A DNA stretch of 64,000 bases from Ascarosepion bandense (GCA_037127315.1 JBBBDQ010000445.1:635001-699000), one strand, 5' to 3'. Shown: positions 1-11,168, counted from the first letter of the stretch. The notes: generated by a model not told the origin, from the sequence alone. Numbers and translations: made by a program.

Positions 1-147
1 GGAGTTCTACAGGCATGAAGGGCAAGAAAAGAAACAGAGTAGAAGTAGCGATTACATTTGATTTGTAGAAAAGACAGAGGCAAGCCACATCCGGCTGGTG
101 AGAAAGTGACTGAAAGTGAGCTGCCAAGTCAGGATCAATTTTGTCAA

Positions 148-971
148 GAACCTCAAGATGAACAGCAGGAACACCCAACCAGATATGGCAACATTATTCA
201 ATGCATGAACAAATGGTAGATTTATAAATGTGCAAAATGGATTCTGACGAGAACCTCAAGATGAATAGCAAGAACACCCAACCAGATATGGCAACATTAT
301 TCAATGCATGAACAAATGGTAGATTTATAAATGTGCAAAATGGATTCTGACGAGAACCTCAAGATGAATAGCAAGAACACCCAACCAGATATGGCAACAT
401 TATTCAATGCATGAACAAATGGTAGATTTATAAATGTGCAAAATGGATTCTGACGAGAACCTCAAGATGAATAGCAAGAACACCCAACCAGATATGGCAA
501 CATTATTCAATGCATGAACAAATGGTAGATTTATAAATGTGCAAAATGGATTCTGACGAGAACCTCAAGATGAATAGCAAGAACACCCAACCAGATATGG
601 CAACATTATTCAATGCATGAACAAATGGTAGATTTATAAATGTGCAAAATGGATTCTGACGAGAACCTCAAGATGAATAGCAAGAACACCCAACCAGATA
701 TGGCAACATTATTCAATGCATGAACAAATGGTAGATTTATAAATGTGTAAAATGGATTCTGACGAGAACCTCAAGATGAATAGCAAGAACACCCAACCAG
801 ATATGGCAACATTATTCAATGCATGAACAAATGGTAGATTTATAAATGTGCAAAATGGATTCTGACGAGAACCTCAAGATGAATAGCAAGAACACCCAAC
901 CAGATATGGCAACAGTATTCAATGCATGAACAAATGGTAGATTTATAAATGTGCAAAATGGATTCTGACGA
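148..971 (-). repeat. 8 x 103-bp tandem array inside LINE RT 3' region
   Basis: The string gaacctcaag recurs at 148, 251, 354, 457, 560, 663, 766 and 869, an exact 103-bp period. Internal copies are nearly identical. The first copy differs (aacagcagg for aatagcaag) and the last has acagtattc for acattattc. On the minus strand the unit encodes the post-RT motif ILHIYKSTI, as in the LINE copy at 27.7 kb. Because 103 is not a multiple of 3, each unit shifts the frame. Confidence 0.95.
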
Positions 972-1779
972 GAAAAACTTCCTGGTTCAACACAGTGAAC
1001 TAACTTTCCTAGCAATATTTGCAGCTATGGATTTGATGTGTTCATTCCATTTGAGATTATTTGAGAGAGTGAGGCCAAAGAGATGCAGTGTGTTGCTCTG
1101 TAGTCTGTAGGAAACTAGCATCCTCAATTCTTATGGAAGGTTTCTCTATGGGGCTTAAAGGAGAGCAGCTTTGTTTTGGGGCGTTAACATTTATAAGCCA
1201 TTTTCTGCCACATTCAAGCATACATTAGAGGTCTTTTTGAAGAGCGGCCACCAGGTTTACTTTGTCAGCCTTGGCAGATTTCTTATTGAGATGAGAGTAA
1301 ATGGTAGTGTCGTCTGCATAGATACCTACTTGGGAACTGGATACATCAGTTATATGCAAATACTATTTTTTTAACATCTTGGGCTTTGCCATTTTTATAG
1401 AGTCTGGTATATATATATTCAGTGATGGCTGTTTGCACATCAGCAGTAGACATAGCAAAGTAGAAGCCATATTCTTTGTCAGAGAGTAGGCTGTGAGATG
1501 AACAATTTCAGCATTGATAATAGCCTTGAACACTGTCAACAATTGGTAAGAGATTAATATGGTGATAATTATAGGGGTTCAGAGGACCGCTCAGAGTTTT
1601 TAAAAACAAGAATTACAGAGGAGGACAAGCAGGAAGCAGTGAGGAAATAGTAATAGAGTTTGGAGAGGACAGGAGAGAGTTCAGGGACGGATTTCTTTAG
1701 AATAATGACTGAAATTCTATCACCTCTGCTCGCTTTATGGGAGTCACGCTTAGAAATTATATTAAAGCCCAGAGATGGG

Positions 1780-1781
<2 letters not shown>

Positions 1782-1815
<34 letters not shown>
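1782..1815. repeat. (TA)n microsatellite
   Basis: Uninterrupted TA dinucleotides inside the decayed LINE. Confidence 0.95.
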
Positions 1816-1816
<1 letters not shown>

Positions 1817-2539
1817 CTCAGTTGAACCTCAGTTTTAGATGGGAAATTGGGTCTAGGTGCTGCAGATGAATCAAGTGTGGGCTTGGAAGAGAATTTCTGA
1901 GCAAAGCACTCAGCCTTGTCTGCTGTGAATATGAGGATCTTTAATTGATTGAATAAAGGAGGAAATCAAGGGTTTGCTGTTGTTCAGCACACTCTTGCAA
2001 AGCCACCAGGCTTCTTTAGAACCAAACAGACAAGATGCTATATGCTGCTTCTTTTTAACAGCAAATGACAGCTTAGCATCTTTTTGGACACACTTGTATC
2101 TTATGGGCCGAGACAAAAGAAAAGTGCCTATTATAGTCAAATGTGTTGGCTCTAGTAAAGCCGCTAGAAGTGATTTCTGTGGGCAATAGCAGCCGAGTTA
2201 GGAGAGAATCAAGAAGATGAATAAGGTTTAAGTCAATTTCCTGGCTGGAATGAAAGCAACTATGTCAGCTTTTACCTAGTAGGAGTCCTCAGAGGCACAG
2301 TCTTTCACAGGGAGACTAAAAACTTTGTTTCAAGGGACAAAAAAAAAAAAAAAAAAAAAAAAGGTCCCAGTTTGCTCTTTGACAGCAGAAAAATATTCTC
2401 TTGGAAGGAGGGGGATTAGAGAAAGATATTTCCACACCACAGCATGATTAGCATTGCCAAGAGAGCAGAGCTGCATGGCAAGGATCAGAAATAGAAGTAA
2501 AAAAAAGGGGGGGGGTTAAAAAAGAAGTGTCCTTCAGGG

Positions 2540-2722
2540 TCACTGGAGAAACGCATGGGGAAAGCCACCACTTGCACAAGAGGTTGAAAAGTTCAGGGTT
2601 TGGATACCAGCAAGATTAGTGACAGAGTGTTTAAGCACAACCTCCTCTATATTAACCATAGTTAATATAGGAGGTCGTGGTTTAAGCCATTTGGCATGAT
2701 GGGCATTATAGTCACCGAACAT
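2540..2722 (-). pseudogene. LINE endonuclease-domain fragment
   Basis: This 60-codon open frame starts FGDYNAHH, the Asp/Asn/His motif of APE-type endonucleases in non-LTR retrotransposons, which nick the target DNA to prime reverse transcription. The related copy at 32.4 kb reads FGDFNAH in the same place. It is only a slice of the usual ~230-residue domain and lacks the N-terminal catalytic motifs, so it is a relic belonging to the LINE at 1-3120. Confidence 0.75.
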
Positions 2723-2862
2723 AAATATATTTGCAAACTGATGTAGGGAGGAAAATGGTCTCGTCTATATTTTCAGAAATACCATGTCACGAGAGGAACA
2801 GAAATGGTAGAGAAAGAGATAGACAACTGAGTTTAGTAGAGAGAAATAGGAACACCTGTTGT

Positions 2863-2930
2863 TCATGCCTGTGTATTGAATACTGCTGCCACATCTGGTC
2901 GGGTGCCCCTGCTATTCTCCCTGGGGTTTA
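2863..2930 (+). repeat. Inverted RT-segment patch within the endonuclease region
   Basis: About 65 bp read on the plus strand as CIEYCCHIWSGAPAIL, the post-RT motif of the same LINE family. It is embedded in a minus-strand endonuclease region. It matches the segment used for the 103-bp array, in the opposite orientation. The flanks continue the endonuclease alignment with the copy at 32.5-32.7 kb. Confidence 0.6.
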
Positions 2931-3120
2931 GAGGTTTAAGAGATCTCTCTAACCAGAGGGAGATGTTTGCAGACAAACTCCCAGGCCATGGAGTCCTTTT
3001 TAAAGAGAGGAAGGTAGCCAGGAACCAAGAAACCAAGAGGAGGGGGATTGCATAGTTAAGATTAGTTTCACAGAGCTAGCATATCTGGGGGGACTTTTTG
3101 TTGAGGAACAATCCACACGG

Positions 3121-4022
3121 CTGTTAGAGAAAAAAAAATATTAAAGTATTTATTGTTTAGTTTTATATCTTTGATTGCTTATAGTCATGGTGAGTTATTT
3201 TGGTAAGGAGAGGCCTAGAATAGATGTGGCAGGTGGAGGAAGGGAACTGGCACAGACTGCAGTATAGTGTGGCCTCAAGGTTGCCTACTGGAGGTGCTTG
3301 CAGAGACACCCAGCCAGGTATGACATAAAACTTTGATATTATTCAACTGTTGATCAGAGCAGCCTTTCTAGATGAGATGCAATAGCTCAGACTCTGAACT
3401 ACCAGTTGAAAAGCAGCAATTAGAAAACTGCCAACCTGGTACCCTCAGTATGAAGAGAAGGTGCCAACATCCACAAACCTCACAAAGGACTCATGACAGC
3501 ATCACAATTAAGACTTAAGGAGATGGGGAAAAAACTGGAGAGCCTTTCTTAAACAGGAAGCAAAAGATGAGCCTCTACCCCTGTTCAAGTGAATGATTTG
3601 GAGGACGGACTGGGTGATAAGAAAGCCTATCAACACCAATTCAAAGAAAAAAAAAAAAATAAGTTGAGAAATCCATTACTGATTCAATAAAGGATTAAAG
3701 CCAACAGAGCAATACTTCAAGGAGTGAGGGGGGAGAAAAAAAAAAAGAAAAAGGAAAACTATCCAAGTGAGCTCAAATTAGTTTTACCAACTTATTTGGA
3801 TGTTGAATCAGTAACCAACACAGCTTTATGACAATGTGATCTTTAACTAACATTCCAATATTTTAAATGGCAAGGAAGCAGGTGATTGGTCAATCCAAGA
3901 AACAAAAGCAAATTGATGAATAGTAAGTCAGCAGGAAAAAAAAAAAAAAAAAAATAGTTGTTTCAAATAAAGTTCTAACAGCATTTAAACAAAAAACAGA
4001 GAAACCAATAATTAGAAAATAA

Positions 4023-4025
<3 letters not shown>
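3121..4025. other. No gene recognised; short repeat fragment
   Basis: No coding region is supported. A-runs lie near 3648, 3738 and 3936. About 3540-3615 is a degraded minus-strand piece of the 148-bp-period repeat (compare 8918-9203), recognisable by aacaggaagcaaaagatgag. Confidence 0.5.
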
Positions 4026-4067
<42 letters not shown>

Positions 4068-4188
4068 TACAACTAAAGGTAGAAATATTGCAAGTATATA
4101 TTGACTGGATACTTTTGGAAAGAGTATTCAGTACTCCCTGTAGCCTCTTGTATCTTAGTGACATTATTGCCTTGAACAAGATGAATTG

Positions 4189-4239
<51 letters not shown>
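4026..4239. repeat. Two (TA)n(CA)n microsatellites
   Basis: TA tracts running into CA tracts at 4026-4068 and 4191-4239. The YIYIYI open frame across them is a simple-repeat artefact. Confidence 0.95.
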
Positions 4240-4669
4240 GCACAGTAAGATGCTGCCCACAAAAATCAACAGCCCAGGGAAACTGCCAGTTTCATGCCTC
4301 AAATTGATTTTCATGCTCATGCTGTTGATCTCTACAAAAAAAACCATTTCCAGTATTGAGTACTCTTCTCCCAGAAATATATCAAATCTTCAACGTGCTT
4401 AGAGCATTAGCATTCTGACCATGAGACCCAGTTTCTAATGGCACTAATGCAGAGTTGTAGGCTGATAGCTTCTAAATAATATTGACCAGGGAGATGGCAA
4501 TTTTAGGAATTGTCTGAAAACGGTTGGGGGAGGTGGGGAAGAAGAGTTGGATTCGTACTCTCCCACCCGGAGGGGGGGGGCATTTTTGGTTGCATATGAA
4601 TATAACAAACCTGACTGGAATCCAATTTCCAATTCCAAGCCATTATTACACCATCTGCATAACCAACCT

Positions 4670-4785
4670 CACAGCAGATAGTATTCCCAAGAGGTCACCC
4701 ATCTAGGTACTAACCAGCCTTGATGTTGCTTAACTTCAGTGATTGTATAAGAACTAGTGTCTCAACATAATATGGCTGGAGGATT
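4670..4785 (-). repeat. 5S rRNA-derived repeat, diverged
   Basis: The reverse complement follows 5S rRNA order, with the block GAAGTTAAGCAACATC and then TAGATGGGTGACC and TTGGGAATACT. It is the most diverged of four 5S-like copies here. The neighbouring 4590-4660 may be a decayed tRNA-like head, since it has attccaag and attacacca, but this is weak. Confidence 0.7.
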
Positions 4786-4963
4786 ACAATAATTATAGGA
4801 GTGATAATTCATGGAAAATAAAAAATGTGGACATAGCATAAAAGGATATAAATTTGTTCATCCCAAGATGAAAAAAAAAAAAAAGTAAAAAGAAAAAAGA
4901 AGAAGAAAGCAAAAGAAAGAGCCAGTCATGATAACTATCTAAATCTAATCGAATCTAAATCTA

Positions 4964-5450
4964 TCTAAACTTATTTATAAATGGAACTTTGTGTGTCCGT
5001 TACCTATAGACTCCAAAAAAGCTGAACCGATTTTCTTGAAAATTTACACAGTTGTACTATAAGCACCTGCGAGTGTTCTTAGCTAGGTTTTGTGTTGAGG
5101 TACCCCCAATAAATACCGAAAATCGATAATAAAAAAAATCGGGTTATAGAAGGAGTGGTCCGATTTTACTCAAATTTGATACACTCATAGACAAAGACAT
5201 AAGAAACGATATTCAGAAGTTTCAAGGTTGCAGTTCTTACAATAGTGTAGAAAATTTGATATCGATACCAGGAAATCAAAATTTGACTTACATCCATTCA
5301 TTTTTCTTTCAGTCTACGGTTTCGCTTTAACTGGAAACAACTATTGATTTTTAGTCTTTTGTGCCAACGTCCAAAGAGTCTGAGCTCCAGGACCATGGAT
5401 TAGTTTTAAAGCTTTCATTACACCCGGGCAACGCCGGGCTATACTGCTAG
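4964..5450 (+). mobile_element. Non-autonomous Helitron, apparently full length
   Basis: It starts with TC (TCTAAACTTATTTATAAATG) and ends with the hairpin CCCGGGCAACGCCGGG, 8 bases, then CTAG. It sits between A (4963) and T (5451), the A|T target expected of Helitrons. It has no Rep/helicase ORF, so it depended on an autonomous partner. Its 5' half recurs on the minus strand at 12220-12528 and 57250-57601, where the second copy begins at the same TC after an A. Confidence 0.82.
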
Positions 5451-5804
5451 TAATTCTATGTTTTTTTGTACATATATTACACCCTGCCATTGCCTCAAAT
5501 AATTAATGGACCATTGAATTATGATTCAGAGGAAAGACGTAATAAAAAAAATGACACGTTTTGATTTTCATGAAAGAAGTCAATGAGGCTCTCACGAATT
5601 TTATGCTTCAGTGAAATGTAAAAAACTTGTCAATATCAAATTTTTCTATTTGTATGCTCTTATTTTCTTTCTTGGGGAGAGGGGGGAGAGAAACAGCCTT
5701 TAATTTTCCTTGAAAATTTGTGTTACGCACAAGAAAAAATGATAATTAAAAGAAAGTTTTACTTCTTGCTAATCTTAACAGGTCATTTTAATAAACAGCA
5801 CACA
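5451..5804. other. No gene recognised
   Basis: AT-rich spacer between the Helitron and the RTE fragment. No feature seen. Confidence 0.5.
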
Positions 5805-6555
5805 TCCCCACAAAAATGAAACTTAGGAAACTACAAGACCTCCTACAGAAGGTAGCAGAAGAAAGTAATAAGAAAGGACTAAAAATAAACTGCAAGAAAA
5901 CGGAATGCATGGTCATCAGTAAGAAGGGCAGCGCAAAATGCCAAATACAGGTCGGGCATACCAGAATTGAGCAGGTACAAAAATTTAAATACCTGGGAAG
6001 CATTATAACAGAAGACAGAAAGTGAGACAGAGATCCGAAGGTGAATTGGCATGGTGAAGGAAACATTCCAGAAGTTGAGTAAAGTATTAAGAAACAGGAC
6101 AATTTCGCTAGAAACTAGGAAGAGAGTACTGGATTGCTATGTGCTGTCCGTTCTTCAATATGGCAGTGAATGCTGGACAATATCATCAAAGATTAAGGAA
6201 AAACTTGAAGCAACTGAAATATGGTTCTATGGAAGGATGCTACGGATATCATAGACTGAGCATGTGAGCAATGATGAGGTCTTAGAAATGATGGAAACAA
6301 AAAGGAAATTAATACTTAGCATCAGGAAGAGACAGCTGAAGTTCCTGGGACATGCAATGAGGAAGGAGGGCTTGGAGAACCTGATACTAACAGGCCAGAT
6401 AGAGGGGGAAAGGGACAGGGGAAAGCAATGGATAACATACTTGAAGGACCTGATCAGGTGGATGACGGAACGAGGATTGCATGGAAATGTGGAAAGCCAT
6501 GATCGCCTACGTCCTGAAGGGACAAGGCACATAGAAGAAGAATTGAAACCTGAAT
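5805..6555 (+). mobile_element. RTE-type LINE, 3' part of ORF2
   Basis: The plus strand encodes the C-terminal half of an endonuclease-reverse transcriptase family ORF2. The first frame has KKTECMVISKK and FKYLGSII, the next QKLSKVLRNR, LQYGSECWTISSK and WFYGRMLRIS, and the last LSIRKRQLKFLGH and LILTGQIEG. At least two frameshifts or stops split it (near 6025 and 6254), so it is a pseudogene, and the RT catalytic core upstream is missing. The 3' end carries acaaggcacatagaagaa, shared with the copies at 19.1 and 34.2 kb. RTE placement rests on motif resemblance. Confidence 0.8.
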
Positions 6556-6691
6556 GAAGATTGAACATCTTTATTTTAGATATTTCTGTTATTTCTCAAT
6601 GTAAAAAACATCAGGGTAAAAAATATAAGAACCAATTTTGCTTCAATGAACAAAGCAGTTTTTTATTTTTGTGAATTTTTTGTTGTAAACT

Positions 6692-7300
6692 TTTTTTTTT
6701 TTTTTTTAATCGTTTTACCCCAAGCGAAGCATTCCACTGCCACTATTGCGCAGGGGGTTACATAGGAGAAGGTGGTGAGAAAGAGTGGTTAGATATAGGA
6801 AATGTCAGAAGGAGGGTGATGGCTGGGTAAGGATGTAGATGGGAAGAGTATTTGAGAGAATGGATGTGAGTTAGTGTGTTAGGAGGTGTCTATTGACCTT
6901 ACATTTAAACTCCTGGAGATTGTAGCTGTCAGGGAAGCTAGTATGTGGAGGGGAATTCTACAGGCAGGAAGTGCGAGAAAAGCTATTGGAGTAGAAATTG
7001 CAGTTACATTTTATCTGTTTCACTGTAAAAGGGTGGGACCTAGTTGCTAATCTAGTATCTCCTGCAAATTCGTACCTAGGGGGCACCAGTGATCTAAGTT
7101 CATCAGAGCAGAAGCCGAGAAAGTATTTATAGAAGAGGTACAGGGAAGCCACGTCCTGCCAGTGAGAGAGTGACTGCAGGCGGTCTGCCAAGTCAGTATT
7201 GATCACATTACAGATTCTCCGTTGTATTTTGTCAAGAACCCCAGGAGAATAGCAGGGGCACCTGACTAGATGTGGCAGCAGTATTCAATACACGGGCATG
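6692..7300 (-). mobile_element. Jockey/CR1-group LINE, 5'-truncated copy with 3' tail
   Basis: A T-run at ~6690-6707 is the 3' A-tail of a minus-strand insertion. It is followed by the 3' UTR (ccaagcgaagcattcc) and the ORF2 C-terminus, including ASLYLFYKYF and SDELRSLVPP (6958-7206). The copy is 5'-truncated near 7300, the usual outcome of target-primed reverse transcription. Confidence 0.82.
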
Positions 7301-7385
7301 AAAAATTAACAAATTTTGTTCAAGGAAAGTTGTGACCAAGTTGTGGCTGCAGAGAACTGTGACCACAGTTTAAAGATTGAATAAA

Positions 7386-7422
<37 letters not shown>

Positions 7423-8015
7423 TTCTAAATGTTATCTTTTGTGCTGAGTGGATTTGAAATCTTGCTTTTTCAAATAAGAGGGTTTTTTTTTTTAACCGAG
7501 TAAAAATATTCTGAAAACGTGTACAATAGGATCCCCTACTTCTCACCTTTAATTTTCAATAAAAGTTTCTGGTTTATGCACAAGAAAATACGGTAATTTA
7601 ATTATTCTCTTCAGACAATTCCAATGATCTATCAATAGATAAATAGGTATTGATTACAAATTATCGAGAATATATCAACTATATGGTGTTCTCAGTCTCA
7701 CAGTAATTGTTAGCTTTTTTTTTTTCTTCTGACATATGTTGCACATCGAGGGCCATATCTCATCTTTTGGAAAATCAAGCTGTCTACAAAAGATATCAAA
7801 TTCTGTATCCATTTGATAATAGATGTAACAAAAGAAAAAAAAAAAGATTTGACCAAAACTCAGAGTGAAAATTCACAAACAAATACTTAATTTACGATAA
7901 ACACAAAATGATATATACAAAAATTTACAATTTTTTGCATTCAAAACAGAAACGTAGAATTTACTACTAGCAGGCAAAGTGTTACGAAATAGAAAGAAAG
8001 GTGTCAAATATATAT

Positions 8016-8063
<48 letters not shown>

Positions 8064-8089
8064 CCCAAAATTCTGCGTCTAAATTAATG
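7301..8089. other. No gene; (TA)n tracts at 7391-7419 and 8012-8061
   Basis: AT-rich sequence with two TA microsatellites and no supported ORF. Confidence 0.6.
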
Positions 8090-8366
8090 TTTCGGACGAG
8101 CTCATGTGTGGTTCGTCTCTAAATGGAAAGTGGCTCTGACTATCGCCAATTGGAAGCATTTGCAGGGTTTTGTGCCAGGCCTAAACGTAATTTTCCAGTG
8201 TCTGAAAGCACTTATCGAGGGTGGGCCGGAGGCTGATCATCTCTGGTCGGGTCGGCGCAGTGAGAGGGGTACGATGTTGAAAGACCTGAAACCCCCTAGT
8301 GATCCTCGCGATGACATCACTGACGACACTCTCTAGCGCCCCCATTACGGTGTGTATGTTTGAAAT

Positions 8367-8369
<3 letters not shown>
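8090..8369. other. GC-richer unclassified segment
   Basis: About 280 bp with markedly higher GC than its surroundings, between two TA tracts. It contains the CpG-bearing tract gatcctcgcgatgacatc. A 76-codon frame crosses it without a recognisable domain. It may be part of an unrecognised repeat or a unique relic. Confidence 0.35.

Positions 8370-8414
<45 letters not shown>
8370..8414. repeat. (TA)n microsatellite
   Basis: Uninterrupted TA repeat. Confidence 0.95.
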
Positions 8415-8419
<5 letters not shown>

Positions 8420-8812
8420 GCATCCTTGTAACACTTCCCCACTTCAAAGTAAAAGTTTTGAAATCATAATGAAAAATTTATGAGACAATAGCAGTCTAAT
8501 TTTTTGTTGTAAAGCAATAAATTGTAATAATTTTTTTTTTCAAGGTTATGCTCTAGATAAAGTATCTGCAATAAAATTGTTCTTTCCTTTAATGTTTTAT
8601 TAAAATGCCATATTCTGGCAGGAAAACTATTTTCTTCTCAAAACCTATTTTTATAGGGGGCTAACACTTAATTTGCATATTCTAGAATCCTTTAGAATTC
8701 TCTTGATTTTACTCAAATTTTCTACAATCTCCCTAAATGTTCTATTCCTAATTTCTCTATATGAACAAACTACAGTTTATTTGTTTCAAAACTCTTAATA
8801 GATTCTCTTAAC

Positions 8813-8842
8813 TTGAGTAGATATTCTATTTTTAATTAAACA

Positions 8843-8875
<33 letters not shown>

Positions 8876-8912
8876 TAGATAGATAGAGAGGTCTACCAGC
8901 CCGAATATTTAA
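8813..8912. repeat. Partial arm of the tRNA-foldback element
   Basis: It contains gagtagatattctatttt and taattaaacagtatat, then ctaccagcccgaatattt. This matches the left arm of the foldback at 17456-17807, with a (TA)n(GATA)n expansion (8845-8887) replacing its centre. Confidence 0.6.
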
Positions 8913-8917
8913 AAAAA

Positions 8918-9203
8918 ATTGAACTGGTGAAGAGGCTCATCCCTTGTTCCTTGTTTAGGATGTGGTTTCCGGTTTTCTCTTTTCCAATCTTTTCACTCTT
9001 TTCTTTTTTTTTCAATTGGAGTAGATAGACTAAACTATCGCCCGGTTCACACTCCACCCACGTCTATTGAACAGGGGAAGAGGCTCATCCCTTGTTCAGG
9101 ATGTGGTTTCCGGCTTTCTCTTTTCCAATCTTTTCACTCCTACGTAGCCCCCTGTGCTTCAGTGGCGTTACTGCCTTGCTCGGGGGTGATATGATTAACA
9201 AAA
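8918..9203 (+). repeat. Dimeric 148-bp-period repeat with LINE-like 3' tail
   Basis: The block aagaggctcatcccttgtt occurs at 8930 and 9078, a 148-bp period. The second half runs into tagccccctgtgc, a degenerate gccttgctcgggggtgat, then an A-rich tail. That tail closely resembles the 3' end of the Jockey-type LINE here (ccttgcttggagtgaaatga on its strand). There is no ORF. Three further copies lie at 23.2, 48.2 and 52.7 kb. Confidence 0.75.
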
Positions 9204-9414
9204 AAACAAAAAAAATTTAACTACTTCCCAAATTAAAACTTTTTTTTGTAATAACAAGTAGGACTCAATAGAATACCTCACTATAACTTTTTAGAGATTA
9301 TTATTTTTATATATAAATGCATCCTCATAACAATTGCTTGATTGTTATCACAGCAAAAAAGGTGTAATTGGCATGCCAAGGCTGTTGCATTTATGTTTTT
9401 GCAATGTACTAAAG

Positions 9415-9575
9415 TTACTTCCCTGCACCTTTTCTATAAATACTTTCATGATAAGAGTTCAGATGAACTCTTTGCTATGGTACCTGACATTTTTTAATTT
9501 AAAAATACAGTATCAGATTGGTAACTAGGTCACATCAATTTACAGTTGAATTGGCTAGATGTAACCATTAGTTCC
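9415..9575 (+). mobile_element. Jockey-type LINE ORF2 C-terminal scrap
   Basis: The run ccttttctataaatacttt and nearby codons resemble the LFYKYFHG...SDEL region of the LINE. It is also the segment that forms the 58.85-64 kb satellite. It is short and heavily decayed. Confidence 0.55.
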
Positions 9576-9591
9576 AGGCTAACAGTTTCTT

Positions 9592-9921
9592 TATTCACAC
9601 TTCAGTCAGTTAAGTGCCATATGTGATACATGATTGGGCGATCATGTCTTGAAAGAGACATGACTGACTGGGCAGAAGATTATCCCGCAGTAGGTTGCCA
9701 TTGCTTTCTGCGGTAGACTGGTTGCCAGCCAAGGCTATAGAACCCAATCTGTCCTGTTATTTAACCCATAACTGGAAGGAATAGACGGATTAATACCTTT
9801 CCCAAGGGTATTTGTGCATAAGTGAATGCAAGGAATTCAACTGGAATTCAAACTCGGCTCTCCGATTTCTCGTTCCGAGTTGATATCCACTGCGCCACAA
9901 TGCACATCCCTATTCGCACTT
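9592..9921 (-). mobile_element. tRNA-derived SINE with target-site duplication
   Basis: On the minus strand it opens with a tRNA-like head: an A-box-like region (ttgtggcgcagtggatatca) and a B-box-like gttcGAATTcc variant. The head is followed by a body with CCCTTGGGAAAGGTATTAAT, ATGGGTTAAATAACAGGAC and a terminal catgatcgcccaa region. The SINE itself is 9603-9910. It is flanked by the near-identical 11-mers tattcacactt (9592-9602) and tattcgcactt (9911-9921), a target-site duplication. Related copies lie at 12.6, 20.6, 33.1 and 43.3 kb. Confidence 0.85.
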
Positions 9922-10016
9922 ACTCCTTCAAAATGTTTTCTAATTCTTCACACCCAGTAACCACCCATGTTTTGGTGACTCTACAACCTTGCTTGGGATA
10001 AATTTCACACACAAAG

Positions 10017-10018
<2 letters not shown>

Positions 10019-10069
<51 letters not shown>
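10019..10069. repeat. (TA)n(CA)n microsatellite
   Basis: TA tract ending in CACACACA. Confidence 0.95.
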
Positions 10070-10422
10070 TTAATATTTCTTGTTTTCACTCTCACTTGGT
10101 CATGGGTGACGTCACAAGCTGTGATACAACATTCGCTCTCAGTGTCTCAAATGTACGCATTTGTTGTTGCTTGAAAATCTTCCATGTAAACAAAACCAGT
10201 TTGTCATTATCATTTGTCTGTGTTTATAATATATAATGTAATTTGACATCTTTGGAAATGGCTTATGTAAGCTGAAAGCTTAGATTATTAAAAAAAATTA
10301 TGTATCAATATTGTAATTTTCTTTCTTTTTTCAATGATAATGCTATTAAGCTTATCAGAGAATATGAAAAAATAATTTACATGAACTAGACAAAACTTGT
10401 CTACATTATTTCATGAAACATG

Positions 10423-10427
<5 letters not shown>

Positions 10428-10465
<38 letters not shown>

Positions 10466-10482
10466 TAGATAGAGAGAGAGAT
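10428..10482. repeat. (TA)n(GATA)n(GA)n microsatellite
   Basis: Compound dinucleotide and tetranucleotide tract. Confidence 0.9.
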
Positions 10483-11166
10483 CATTTCTTCTCTCTCTTC
10501 AACTTCAGCTGGGAAGTCAAGAACAGGGAAGGCTAGGCTCTCCAGTCTTAGTTGGTAAACCATCATTATTCCCATGACTATATTAATATTTGGGTTGCTA
10601 ACCAGCGATATTCTCAGTTACGCGATACTAATATAAACAATATGAATATCACACGGCTGTAGCACGTGTAGTAAAAAAAGGACAAGTTACATGGCAATAA
10701 CAAATAGGCATTTAATAAAACACAAACAAGTAACAATACATCAGGAATGTTTAAGTACGTCCCAAAACAGGAAAAATGTTCATGTTGTCCAAATGGACGA
10801 GAATGTTTTCAGCAAGACTAGATAATAAATGGCATACCATTACACCAGCCAGTGGCTATCCCACTCAAGCCGGGAAGGGAATTGAACCCAGATAAAAAAA
10901 GTTCCTCAAAAGGGAAGGCATCTGTTGTTCCCCTTAAAAGAAGACAACTATATCGGGAGTGAAAGCCAGAGAGAGATTCATAAATAGCATATCTGGAGGC
11001 AAGTAGGCTTGGTAGAGCCTATTGTTCGACAGGTCAAATGACAGCTGATTTGAAGGCTGCCTTAGCAATGGACACATGTCTTGATTTCATCTGGTGGGGC
11101 TTGGGAACAGCTTCCATGACACGACTTTAGTCTAAGAAACTCTACCTGACAATCTGACAATTATAG

Positions 11167-11168
<2 letters not shown>
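10483..11168. other. No gene; possible tRNA-like B-box
   Basis: No ORF of note. The minus strand at ~10860-10892 reads ATCTGGGTTCAATTCCC, which resembles a tRNA T-arm/B-box. No matching A-box was convincing, so a tRNA-derived SINE remnant is only possible. Confidence 0.35.

Larger units (their letters stand above)
1..3120 (-). mobile_element. Jockey/CR1-group LINE, long decayed copy
   Basis: Read on the minus strand, this stretch holds pieces of a non-LTR retrotransposon in the expected order: an APE-type endonuclease motif (GDYNAHH near 2715), the linker, the reverse-transcriptase core (1170-1600), and the post-RT region (1-1090). The same blocks recur in the same order at 27.1-28.1 and 28.9-32.8 kb. 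Frames are broken by many stops, so no functional ORF2 remains. The copy is cut by the window start on its 3' side. It is interrupted by a (TA)n tract at 1782-1815, an A-run near 2340, a 103-bp tandem array at 148-971 and an inverted patch near 2863. Jockey versus CR1 placement is inference from motif style. Confidence 0.82.

Noticed and set aside
148..971. CRISPR-like array
   Set aside because: The 103-bp units are contiguous and identical with no spacers, and lie within a LINE.
2338..2362. Poly(A) as LINE 3' tail on the plus strand
   Set aside because: It lies inside a continuous minus-strand LINE alignment; no plus-strand element ends there.
3541..3615. Separate new repeat family
   Set aside because: It aligns with the 148-bp repeat once orientation is considered.
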